From positions 1-16,359 of the forward strand of contig JAUXGM010000037.1 of assembly GCA_030622125.1 (NCBI GenBank): a stretch of DNA of 16,359 nt. Reading direction: 5' to 3'. Shown piece by piece: positions 1 through 7,007 of this stretch (position 1 is the first letter of the stretch; each line of letters starts with the position of its first letter). A model generated the notes under the pieces. It ran no database searches, was not told where the DNA came from, and saw only the letters and a program-made list of their open reading frames with translations. A program made the translations under genes and the position numbers. The DNA is from a bacterium (GTDB lineage: Bacteria > AUK180).

Positions 1-130
1 ACCCGAAAATCCCTAAATTTTTTGCTTTCAAATTATATCCTTCTATAAATTTTCATTTAATATATTCTACCACTTTAAATTTTAAATTCAAACCTTTTTC
101 ATCTTTTTCTGATTCTTTTATTTTATTCCC

Positions 131-317
131 GTTTCAGTCCAATAGTCGTTTGACTGTTTGACTATGGCAATTTATATTATTTCCCAATATTACTTATTTT
201 TATCTTGTTTCAGTCCAATAGTCGTTTGACTATTTGACTATGGCAATTTATATTATTTTCCAATATTACTTATTTTTATCTTGTTTCAGTCCAATAGTCG
301 TTTGACTGTTTGACTAT
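131..317. repeat. Three 35-bp repeats at 76-bp period (tandem repeat, CRISPR-like)
   Basis: Copies lie at 131-165, 207-241 and 283-317. The middle copy has one change (TGACTATTT for TGACTGTTT). Each begins GTTTCAGTCCAATAGTCG and contains an inverted pair ATAGTC/GACTAT plus the tight hairpin AGTC-GTTT-GACT. Read on the minus strand the unit ends GGACTGAAAC, like the conserved 3' end of many CRISPR repeats. The two 41-bp intervals (166-206, 242-282) differ at a single base, which is typical of a 76-bp tandem duplication and not of independently acquired spacers. No cas gene is in the window. The repeat itself is certain; the CRISPR reading is only possible, as a degenerate or duplicated mini-array. 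Confidence 0.85.
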
Positions 318-454
318 CATTTTTTTAGATGAGTAATGGATAAAATTATTTTTTCACTTTTTAAATTCATTTCAAATTTCATTGAGTAAATTCTGAAACT
401 GTTAACCCCGTAGATATATTTATTCCGTAGATATACTATCAGCGGAACTATCAA

Positions 455-513
455 CGGTGTCAAAATGTTTATCCCTCACCTTTGAAAAAGATGTGGGGTC
501 AACCTTGACACCG
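455..513. repeat. 9-bp inverted repeat with 41-nt loop
   Basis: CGGTGTCAA (455-463) is perfectly complementary to TTGACACCG (505-513). Inside the loop CCTCAC (474-479) can pair with GTGGGG (493-498) with one G-T pair, and TTGAC (505-509) can alternatively pair with GTCAA (498-502). It lies 26 bp beyond the stop of the minus-strand methyltransferase, so it could act as a transcript-end structure, or be the end of a lost mobile element. There is no strong U-tract, so a classical intrinsic terminator is not supported. Confidence 0.5.
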
Positions 514-538
514 ATCATAGTTTAAATGTTTTTAAATT

Positions 539-2044
539 TTATTCGCGATAGATAATAAATTCTTGAACTATTTTTTTATTATATGCTTTCCAACCACCTC
601 TAAAATCTCTACTTGTTACACTAATAAAGTCTTCCATTCGCTTTGAATTGAGTTGTTTTAATAACTTTTTATTATTACCTTCATATTTTATACAATATCC
701 GGAATAAAATGTTGCTTCTTTATTTTTATGATAGATAAAATTAGTTTTTTTATTCATTGGTGAAAATAGTATTTTTTCACCAAAGCTCGTATTTAAACTT
801 TGAGTTCTTCCAAATGCATACCAAGCAACCGGATTTGGTTTCCCGTTATCTCTTTTATCTAAAAACTTTTTTACCGATTGTAAATATTTATATGCAAAAG
901 GAAAGTTAATTTTTAATTCTTCCTCAGGAATAATTATATGTTGGTTATTTACTTTTTTATAGGGAAATAAAATATATTCTTTTATTGATTCATTAGCTTT
1001 TTTAAGTGTTGAAACTTTTATAATTGGTTTTAATATATTCTTTTCTATTTTAACAACATTATTATATTTTGAAGCCAAATAAATATAATCTCCTTTTTCT
1101 TTTTCAATGGGCATTATATAAATCTTGTCAGATAATGTTGTTATGCCAACATGTATTTTTGCAATATCACCAAGCCTTTTTCCATTTTCTGTTATGATTT
1201 TATTAATTGATAGTTGCCAAAATTTTTGCTTTTTTAATTCAGAAAACTTTATAAACCTTTTCCTAAATTTAGTTTTTGTATCTGCCAATTGAAATAAAAA
1301 AAATTCTCTCTTCTTTTTATCAAAAATTACTATGGCACTATAAGTAGTTGCATCTTCAAACAATTGAATATGTCTGTAGTTTGTTATTTGAATTAAATTT
1401 TTATGTGAAATGAAATAATTTCTTAAATCTTTTGCGGTGTCGGTGTGAAAAAAAGTATTTGGTGTTATATAACCGCACTTACCTGTACTTTTTAATAAAC
1501 TTATTGCCAATTCATAAAAAGCAATATAAATATCAGTTGAACCGGATTTACAAAAATGATAATTTTCTTGAATAAATTTACGTTTTTCTAAATCTAAATG
1601 TTGTATTCGAATATAAGGGGGGTTGCCCACGATATAATCAAATTTTTTAAGAACTGAATGAGAATGAAACAAATTATCTTGCAACCCTCCATTATGTAAA
1701 GAATTTACTTTAAAAATATTCCACTTAACATTAATATTATACGGTTCAATGATTTTATTTAGCTTATTGATCGCAGTTAAAATAGCAGATTCATCAATAT
1801 CCCAACCATATACATACGATAAATTATTTTTTATCTCATTTGAATTTTTTGAAAATTCTATAATTCTTTCAACTATTTTTATAAGAAATCTGCCATCTCC
1901 ACAAGCAGGGTCTAAAATTGTTTTTTTTAATATGTTCTCCGTATTATAGCCGATATCATCAAGTATTTTGTTAACAATAAAAAATGGTGTGAAAATTCGT
2001 CCTGTTAATTTTTTTTTGCTATATTTTTTTACAAGTGAACCCAT
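539..2044 (-). CDS. Type II adenine-N6 DNA methyltransferase (gamma class)
   Basis: This 501-residue protein transfers a methyl group from S-adenosylmethionine to adenine N6 in a specific DNA site. Motif X-like GRIFTP lies near residues 15-20, the AdoMet motif I DPACGDGRFL at 45-54, WDIDE (motif II) at 81-85 and the catalytic NPPY at 141-144. That order (X, I, IV, then a target-recognition half) is the TaqI/Eco57I-like gamma arrangement. The C-terminal half contains LGDIAKIHVGITT, typical of the recognition-domain start in this family. The start is supported by GGAAG at 2050-2054. It begins 1 bp after the stop of the upstream endonuclease gene, so the two are translated from one message. The recognition site cannot be read from the sequence. 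Confidence 0.9.
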   Translation of the reverse strand: MGSLVKKYSKKKLTGRIFTPFFIVNKILDDIGYNTENILKKTILDPACGDGRFLIKIVERIIEFSKNSNEIKNNLSYVYGWDIDESAILTAINKLNKIIEPYNINVKWNIFKVNSLHNGGLQDNLFHSHSVLKKFDYIVGNPPYIRIQHLDLEKRKFIQENYHFCKSGSTDIYIAFYELAISLLKSTGKCGYITPNTFFHTDTAKDLRNYFISHKNLIQITNYRHIQLFEDATTYSAIVIFDKKKREFFLFQLADTKTKFRKRFIKFSELKKQKFWQLSINKIITENGKRLGDIAKIHVGITTLSDKIYIMPIEKEKGDYIYLASKYNNVVKIEKNILKPIIKVSTLKKANESIKEYILFPYKKVNNQHIIIPEEELKINFPFAYKYLQSVKKFLDKRDNGKPNPVAWYAFGRTQSLNTSFGEKILFSPMNKKTNFIYHKNKEATFYSGYCIKYEGNNKKLLKQLNSKRMEDFISVTSRDFRGGWKAYNKKIVQEFIIYRE

Positions 2045-2045
2045 A

Positions 2046-2843
2046 TTATCTTCCGTAAGTTTTTCCTTTGGTTAAATTAATAAATGCTTTAATAAAGTTT
2101 TCAAAATTAGAAACTTTTTTTAAATATTCTAATGTGCTTTTGTCAAAATCATTTGTTTCTAAATCTTCTGGTTTAAGAAATTTTACTTTTACTTTTGGTA
2201 ATAATTTTTTATGAAATTTTAATTTATCGATTTCTTCAATATTACCCTTTTCGTATTTTTTAACAATTTTAAAAAATTCGCTTTCATCATCGGTTTCAAT
2301 AAAAGAGATATGTATTATATCCGGTTTATGGTATAAATTTTCTGCTTTATCATTATTTAATTTTAAATACTTTTTAATGTTTTGAGAATTGATATGTTCG
2401 ATTTTAGTAAAAGTTTTTTTGTCGGAGCTGTAATAAGGCATTTTATACTTAAAAACCAACATTTGCCCATATAGGAATTCATTCCTTCTTAAATTTGCAG
2501 TTTCACCGAGCATATTTTCAAAATAATTATTTGAATTTTGCTTATAATTGGAAGTTATAAATTTAAAACCAATACCCGAAATAGGTTTGTTTTTATAAAA
2601 AACTGTAATATCAACATCTTTTGAGTAATACTTCCCTTCTAAATTATATTCTTTTCCGTCACCAATTCCCATTGATTTTATAGTAAAATTATTTTTTTTA
2701 CCCCCAAGTTTTTTTAAAAGAATTTCAGAAATACATTGGTGCATTGGAACAATTTTTTTACTACTTCGTGGATGTGTTGAAAGATACTTTTTGTATCCCT
2801 CTTCCAAACTTTTTCTAAATTTTTCATTTAAAGCAGATTTCAT
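2046..2843 (-). CDS. Probable type II restriction endonuclease
   Basis: 265 residues, first gene of a two-gene unit with the adenine methyltransferase, which is the main reason for the call. The core KDVDITVFYKN...GIGFKF (about residues 75-95) has the shape of a PD-(D/E)XK nuclease: Asp76/Asp78 on one strand, then FK with Lys94 on the next. The usual acidic residue two before the lysine is Gly92, so either another acid (for example Glu69 or Glu114) substitutes or the enzyme is altered. A conserved-looking segment, SNYKQNSNNYFENMLGETAN, follows at about 98-117. From memory, similar segments occur in predicted restriction enzymes; I could not check this. The ATG at 2843 has a strong GGAGG (2850-2854) six bases upstream. 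It should cut the site its partner methylates. Confidence 0.72.
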   Translation of the reverse strand: MKSALNEKFRKSLEEGYKKYLSTHPRSSKKIVPMHQCISEILLKKLGGKKNNFTIKSMGIGDGKEYNLEGKYYSKDVDITVFYKNKPISGIGFKFITSNYKQNSNNYFENMLGETANLRRNEFLYGQMLVFKYKMPYYSSDKKTFTKIEHINSQNIKKYLKLNNDKAENLYHKPDIIHISFIETDDESEFFKIVKKYEKGNIEEIDKLKFHKKLLPKVKVKFLKPEDLETNDFDKSTLEYLKKVSNFENFIKAFINLTKGKTYGR

Positions 2844-2915
2844 ATTGAGCCTCCATATCCATAATCAAAAAATATTTATTATTGCATAGCTTTTTTCTCA
2901 AGCTGCTCTTAATAG

Positions 2916-2944
2916 AGTATAACAAAAACAAATAAAAAAAACAA
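2916..2944 (-). promoter_or_regulatory. Putative promoter of the restriction-modification pair
   Basis: On the minus strand TTGTTT (2939-2944) and TATACT (2916-2921) are separated by 17 bp. Transcription would start near 2909, giving a leader of about 65 nt before the endonuclease ATG. The leader contains a small AGCT/AGCT pairing around 2888-2904. The AT-rich background makes chance matches common, so confidence is modest. Confidence 0.4.
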
Positions 2945-2946
2945 AC

Positions 2947-3306
2947 TCAATCATTATTTTTTTTCTCTGCTTCTTTTTCACCAGTAGCCGATTTATCATA
3001 TACTTCCACTGCATAGAACTCTTCATTCGTTCCTGCTGATATAAAACCATGCGAATTAATTATAATTACACCGGGATTTTCATCTTTATTTATTGTTATT
3101 CTTTTAATAAAATCCAGAAAATTAACCTCTTGTGGAGCAGGATTATTAGTCACATCAATATCAATTACAGCATGAAAATGGTCTGTTCCAGTCGGATGAA
3201 TTTCTCCAAATGTACAGTTTACTCTATTGTAATTATGAGGGTCAGTGGCACAATGTTTTAAAATATTTGAAGGACTTTTTCTGAAAGTTGCAACCCGACC
3301 CTTATT
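2947..3306 (-). pseudogene. Start-less open frame; probable gene remnant
   Basis: Reading minus, this frame begins directly after the TAA of the nucleotidyltransferase gene (3307-3309), in the same frame, and runs 119 codons to TGA at 2947-2949. That is long for a chance frame in DNA this AT-rich. The translation looks protein-like (for example FGEIHPTGTDHFHAVIDID, and later NPGVIIINSHGFISAG). There is no ATG or TTG in it; the only GTG (3151-3153) would give 68 residues and has no Shine-Dalgarno sequence. I read it as the 3' part of a gene that lost its 5' end, or the tail of a longer protein now cut by a stop. I do not recognise the family. A genuine 68-residue protein is the alternative. 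Confidence 0.45.
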
Positions 3307-3858
3307 TTAATTATTTTCAATATTCTTAAAAAGCTCAGAATAATTGCCATCTAATGATTTGTCAAATTCTTTCAACCATTTTAAAATATATTCATGATCA
3401 TAATCCGAGTTCTTTAATAAAATGTTTTTGACATCTTCCATGTCCTTTGCTCTGCCGGATATAATTTTATGAATAATAAGGTCCTCTAAAGAAATAAAAT
3501 TAACTTCCGTTTTCTCAATTTTTACTTTTTTGCTTTTCTCGATAGCTTGCTTTTCATAATATGAAAACGAAAATACAATATCAACCCTTATCTTAGTTTT
3601 TTCGTCAATTAAAGGGAGAATATATGTTTTTTTGACAAATTCCCCCGGTTGCTCAACAAGTACCTTCAGATGTAATTTTTTAGTAACAATTTCAATTATC
3701 TTTTCAAATGCTTCTAAACCTACTCCCAAAGTGATGTCAATATCTTTTGTCATTCTTAGTTCGCCGTATATTAAAACGGCTTGACCGCCAACAACCATAT
3801 ATGGAATGGAATTATTATTGAATTGTTTGGCAATTTCAGAAAGTAATTTTTTAAACAC
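3307..3858 (-). CDS. Nucleotidyltransferase, toxin-antitoxin-like (AbiEii/DUF6036 type)
   Basis: 183 residues with a minimal polymerase-beta-type nucleotidyltransferase core: VVGGQAVLIYG at 22-32 (the glycine pair), then TKDIDITLG with Asp39 and Asp41 as metal ligands, and a third acid at Asp93 in RVDIVF. The helical tail has the segment SLEDLIIHKIISGRAKDMED (about 123-142) seen in this group. Such proteins are often the toxin or NTP-transferring half of two-gene modules that modify tRNA or a partner protein; the target here is unknown. Its ATG overlaps the end of the 65-codon upstream gene by 8 bp, so the two are translationally coupled. In-frame coding-like sequence continues beyond its TAA (see 2947-3306). 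A role in defence is inferred from the neighbouring restriction-modification genes. Confidence 0.8.
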   Translation of the reverse strand: MFKKLLSEIAKQFNNNSIPYMVVGGQAVLIYGELRMTKDIDITLGVGLEAFEKIIEIVTKKLHLKVLVEQPGEFVKKTYILPLIDEKTKIRVDIVFSFSYYEKQAIEKSKKVKIEKTEVNFISLEDLIIHKIISGRAKDMEDVKNILLKNSDYDHEYILKWLKEFDKSLDGNYSELFKNIENN

Positions 3859-4048
3859 TATTGATCTCTTTTACAAATTTAATTAAATGCTCAATACCAT
3901 CAAGAGGGTTTTTTAATGGCAAGATTTTTAAATATATTGCTTCTTCCAGCATTGATTCTAATATAGCATATTTTTCATCAATGGTAAGTTTTTCATTTTG
4001 TATAAAATTCTTCTCAAATTTTTCAAATGTTTTCTTATCTTTTACCAT
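3851..4048 (-). CDS. Small partner protein of the nucleotidyltransferase
   Basis: 65 residues, charged and predicted helical, with the segment LTIDEKYAILESMLEEAIYL followed by KNPLDGIEHLIKF. From memory, small proteins with a similar pattern (helix, then a P-L-D/E-G motif, then a hydrophobic helix) often sit directly before nucleotidyltransferases of this class. By position and size it is the likely antitoxin or partner of the downstream enzyme, whose start lies within its last codons. It has no ribosome binding site: a TATAAT ends 5 nt before its ATG, so the message may start at the start codon. Function is inferred; no DNA-binding motif is evident. Confidence 0.7.
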   Translation of the reverse strand: MVKDKKTFEKFEKNFIQNEKLTIDEKYAILESMLEEAIYLKILPLKNPLDGIEHLIKFVKEINSV

Positions 4049-4053
4049 ATTGA

Positions 4054-4082
4054 ATTATAATATTTTTAATGCTTTTTTTCAA
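4054..4082 (-). promoter_or_regulatory. Promoter for a probably leaderless toxin-antitoxin-like message
   Basis: Minus strand TTGAAA (4077-4082), 17-bp spacer, TATAAT (4054-4059). Only 5 nt separate the -10 box from the ATG at 4048, so initiation at the usual distance would fall on or next to the start codon. No Shine-Dalgarno sequence is present. The -35 box overlaps the last codons of the upstream methyltransferase gene, so the pair would have its own promoter. Confidence 0.6.
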
Positions 4083-5238
4083 GTATAAATTTGTTGAATT
4101 TTTTGTCAACAATAATTCCCGTTTCAGGGGTTTCTTTCCATAAATAGTGTGGATATGCGGTTATTTTATAATCGGAAAATAATAATTTTTCTACTTTCCA
4201 TTTGGTAAAATAGGTTTTTAGTTTTTCTACTGTTGAATTATCGCCCCAGTGTATTACTTTATTTTTTGACATCAAACTTATCCCATAAGGAGGGGTTCGT
4301 TTCCATATTCCATAGCCGCTTTCCACCTCTTCTTCATCGGAATCATAATAGATCGCATCTTTTTCTATAAATGAAAGATAGAATAAAAATGAAAATCTTT
4401 CGGCAGATGATAGTTCACTAATTTCCTGTGAAAGATCTTCTACCTGTTCCGCCCTTTTAAGTAAATGACCAAGTGATTTAATATTTTTCTTATAATCGGA
4501 CATTATACTACTTGTTCCCGTAAAGGTTAAAAACCTTACCGAAAGTAATGGAGTTCCCTCAAATATATTACCTTTTTTTACAAATTTGCAAAGCATTTCC
4601 AAACCTCTGGTAAGAAGCGGAATAATTACTGTTCCGCCATCGCTTAATTGTGTATACCAGGGAATGTCGGGAGTAGCACATGTTACGATTATTGATTCAT
4701 AAGGAGCTTTTTCCTTATAGCCGATCCCACCATCTGCAACAATAACTTTAATATTTTTTCCGGCTCTTTTAATATTTTCTTTCGCCTGGCTCGCAACATT
4801 GGATTCAATTTCGGTAGTTATTATATTATCCTGTCCTACGATTTCCGATATTATCGATGAATTATATCCCGATCCCGTTCCTATTTCCAATACCCTATCG
4901 TTAACGGAAATATCTGCGATATCGATCATATAAGCAACAAGCGACGGCTGAGAACAGGTAGATAAAACATCCTTATCTTTTACTGCAACCACCAATGGTG
5001 TATCTACATAGATCTCTTTTAAAAGTTCCTCTGCCGGATTGTCATAATCAAACTTTTTGAAGCTCCATTCATTTTTTTTCTCATCGCAAAACCATATTTT
5101 AGGAATGAAAAAGTGCCTATAAATTTTAGTAATTGCCTGATAAGTATTAGGTTTTATCTTCCTTTTAAATGCAGAAGCGAACTTCTTTTGAACTTCATAA
5201 TCCAATTTTTTTTTGTAATTCTCAATTATTTGCTCCAT
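4066..5238 (-). CDS. Protein-L-isoaspartate O-methyltransferase-like enzyme, long form
   Basis: 390 residues against about 210 for ordinary Pcm. The central PCMT fold is clear: STCSQPSLVAYM (93-104, the SQP substrate motif), VLEIGTGSGYNSS (116-128, AdoMet loop), TTEIE (141-145), ADGGIG (168-173) and IPWYTQLSDGGTVIIPL (192-208). The family transfers methyl from AdoMet to isoaspartyl carboxylates in damaged proteins. About 70 residues precede this core and 180 follow it, which resembles methyltransferases tied to peptide-modification systems (FxLD or ATP-grasp types); no precursor peptide or maturase is visible here, so repair or another carboxyl methylation is equally possible. The ATG has GAGG (minus strand, 5244-5247) five bases upstream. 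It diverges from the branching-enzyme gene through a shared promoter region. Confidence 0.82.
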   Translation of the reverse strand: MEQIIENYKKKLDYEVQKKFASAFKRKIKPNTYQAITKIYRHFFIPKIWFCDEKKNEWSFKKFDYDNPAEELLKEIYVDTPLVVAVKDKDVLSTCSQPSLVAYMIDIADISVNDRVLEIGTGSGYNSSIISEIVGQDNIITTEIESNVASQAKENIKRAGKNIKVIVADGGIGYKEKAPYESIIVTCATPDIPWYTQLSDGGTVIIPLLTRGLEMLCKFVKKGNIFEGTPLLSVRFLTFTGTSSIMSDYKKNIKSLGHLLKRAEQVEDLSQEISELSSAERFSFLFYLSFIEKDAIYYDSDEEEVESGYGIWKRTPPYGISLMSKNKVIHWGDNSTVEKLKTYFTKWKVEKLLFSDYKITAYPHYLWKETPETGIIVDKKFNKFILEKKH

Positions 5239-5254
5239 TTTAACCTCACATTGT

Positions 5255-5283
5255 ATTATAACTGTTTTTTATGAAAAAATCAA
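5255..5283 (-). promoter_or_regulatory. Promoter of the isoaspartate methyltransferase-like gene
   Basis: Minus strand TTGATT (5278-5283), 17-bp spacer, perfect TATAAT (5255-5260). The expected start near 5248 leaves a leader of only about 10 nt, with the GAGG ribosome site at its very 5' end. Its -35 box lies 4 bp from the -35 box of the divergent plus-strand promoter, so a single bound factor could affect both. Confidence 0.6.
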
Positions 5284-5287
5284 TCAC

Positions 5288-5316
5288 TTGCTTTTTTTTA
5301 TAAAAAATAATATAAT
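5288..5316 (+). promoter_or_regulatory. Promoter of the long plus-strand operon; leaderless start
   Basis: TTGCTT (5288-5293), 17-bp spacer, perfect TATAAT (5311-5316). The ATG of the GH57 gene is at 5323, 6 nt after the -10 box, which is where transcription should begin. There is no Shine-Dalgarno sequence, and the only nearby upstream ATG (5314) runs into a stop after two more codons. A leaderless message is therefore likely. Confidence 0.65.
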
Positions 5317-5322
5317 GAAATT

Positions 5323-7005
5323 ATGAAAAAGAAAGATTTTGTACTTGTATTACACATGCATTTACCGTATGTTGTAAACCATGGGACATGGCCTCATGGT
5401 ATGGATTGGCTTTTCGAAGCCGCTGCAGAAACCTATATACCACTTATTCAAATGTTGGATAACCTTTATAGAGATAATATACCTGTTTCTATGACCGTGA
5501 ATATTACGCCGATACTACTTGAACAATTCAATATGAACGAGTTTAAAGAGGGTTTCAAGGATTACCTTTCAAACAAAATAAAAAATGCTATTGACGACGG
5601 CATCTATTTTCAAAAAACGAAACAAACCAATTTAGCTGAATTAGCTTGCTTCTGGGAAAATTTTTATAAAGCAACCTACGATTACTTTGAAAATATTGAT
5701 GAAGATCTCATTAAAAGATTTAAAGGGATACAGGAGCGTGAGCAGATCGAGATAATTACCTGTGCGGCAACACACGGTTATTTTCCGCTTCTTGGTAATG
5801 ATGAAGCGATAAGAGGACAGGTCGGAACCGCTGTTGAGACATATAAAAAATATTTCGGCAAAAAACCAAAAGGTATCTGGCTTCCGGAAAATGCTTATAG
5901 ACCGGCGTATAAATGGATCTCGCCATTTGGCGGTAAAACTGTAAATAGAAAAGGAATTGAAGAGATACTTTCAGAGTTCGGTATAAGATATTTTTTTATA
6001 GACACCAAACTTATTAAAAACAGTAAAGCAAGAGGTGTCTATCTTGATAGATTCAAAGGGTTACAGATATTATGGAAACAATTTAGGAAGCAATATACAT
6101 CCGAAGATCTTAAGAAAGAACTATCGGAACACTCTACATACCTTGTTTATGAACACGATAAGAACCCTGTTTATTCACTTGTCCGAGATGAAAAGACCGG
6201 TTCTCAGGTTTGGAGTGCAAAACATGGGTATCCCGGTGATGCAAATTATCTTGAATTCCATAAGAAAAAATTTCCTGGTGGACATAAATATTGGCGGGTT
6301 ACCGGTTCCGGTATCTCTTTGGGAGATAAGCTTGAATACGACCCGGACAAGGCATTAAATATGGTAAATATGCATGCAGATCATTTTCTTTCTCTTCTTG
6401 AATCCATTGCAAAAGGACTTAACAATAAAAATGAAACGGGGATTGTTGCACTTTATGATGCCGAACTTTTCGGGCATTGGTGGTTTGAGGGCGTCAAGTG
6501 GATAGAACTTTTATTCAGAAAACTCTATAATAATCCGTACATTGATCCGACAAAAGGGTATGAGCATATTAAAAAAAGACCGATAGTGGGGCATGTTTCC
6601 TTGCCGGAAGGCTCGTGGGGACAGGGTGGTTTTCATTATATCTGGCTCAATGATTGGACAAAATGGACATGGAAATATATTTACAAAGCGGAAAATAGTT
6701 TTAAGAAATTCATTAAAAATAGAGATCAAAATGATAAATTAGGAAATAAAATTTTAGAACAAATGGCAAGAGAACTTCTTCTATTAGAATCATCCGACTG
6801 GCAATTTCTGATCTCTACCTGGTCGGCAAGGGATTATGCAGAGGATAGAGTAACATTTCATTGGGATAATTTTGAGGCATTGGCAGCAAAATACATTGAT
6901 TATAAAAGTACAAAAAAATGGGAAAAAGCAGATGAAAATCTTCTCTCCCATTTAGAAAAAGTTGACAATGTATTTTCCAAAATAGATCTTGATAATTGGG
7001 GATAA
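5323..7005 (+). CDS. GH57 1,4-alpha-glucan branching enzyme
   Basis: 560 residues, within the usual size of GH57 branching enzymes (EC 2.4.1.18), which cut an alpha-1,4 glucan and re-attach the piece by an alpha-1,6 bond during glycogen synthesis. Family motifs are complete: HMHLPY (11-16), ATHGYFP (149-155), NDEAIRGQVGTA (159-170), GIWLPENAYRPA with nucleophile Glu189, and LYDAELFGHWW with acid/base Asp379. The C-terminal third has the helical DUF1957-like region including WQFLISTWSARDYAEDR. There is no signal peptide, so it acts in the cytoplasm. It is first in the plus-strand run and overlaps the ribosome site of the ABC ATPase. A related GH57 4-alpha-glucanotransferase or amylase is less likely given the WLPE..Y and DAE.FGHWW context. 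Confidence 0.88.
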   Translation: MKKKDFVLVLHMHLPYVVNHGTWPHGMDWLFEAAAETYIPLIQMLDNLYRDNIPVSMTVNITPILLEQFNMNEFKEGFKDYLSNKIKNAIDDGIYFQKTKQTNLAELACFWENFYKATYDYFENIDEDLIKRFKGIQEREQIEIITCAATHGYFPLLGNDEAIRGQVGTAVETYKKYFGKKPKGIWLPENAYRPAYKWISPFGGKTVNRKGIEEILSEFGIRYFFIDTKLIKNSKARGVYLDRFKGLQILWKQFRKQYTSEDLKKELSEHSTYLVYEHDKNPVYSLVRDEKTGSQVWSAKHGYPGDANYLEFHKKKFPGGHKYWRVTGSGISLGDKLEYDPDKALNMVNMHADHFLSLLESIAKGLNNKNETGIVALYDAELFGHWWFEGVKWIELLFRKLYNNPYIDPTKGYEHIKKRPIVGHVSLPEGSWGQGGFHYIWLNDWTKWTWKYIYKAENSFKKFIKNRDQNDKLGNKILEQMARELLLLESSDWQFLISTWSARDYAEDRVTFHWDNFEALAAKYIDYKSTKKWEKADENLLSHLEKVDNVFSKIDLDNWG

Positions 7006-7007
7006 TA

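Larger units (their letters stand above)
1..538. other. Gene-free AT-rich flank with repeats
   Basis: I find no supportable coding region here. Positions 1-130 are simple AT-rich sequence. Positions 131-317 carry three spaced repeats, 407-440 carry two copies of CCGTAGATATA, and 455-513 carry an inverted repeat; the last two lie downstream of the minus-strand methyltransferase stop at 539. The repeats and absence of genes suggest an accessory or rearranged boundary next to the restriction-modification cluster; that reading is inference. Confidence 0.6.

Noticed and set aside
131-317. Firm CRISPR array call
   Set aside because: The two intervals are identical but for one base and no cas genes are present, so the feature is listed as a repeat with CRISPR as a possibility only.
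1749-1949. 66-codon plus-strand frame inside the methyltransferase gene
   Set aside because: It is antisense to motifs I and II of a well-supported gene, with no ribosome site; a shadow frame.
3049-3261. 70-codon plus-strand frame overlapping the start-less minus frame
   Set aside because: Its composition is low-complexity and it has no ribosome site; the minus frame is longer and more protein-like.
6035-6358. 107-codon frame inside the GH57 gene
   Set aside because: It is same-strand but out of frame within a gene whose catalytic motifs flank it on both sides; a chance frame.
6996-7007. Upstream TTG start for the ABC ATPase
   Set aside because: It would place the GGGG ribosome site inside the coding region and add four residues not expected at the start of the family.
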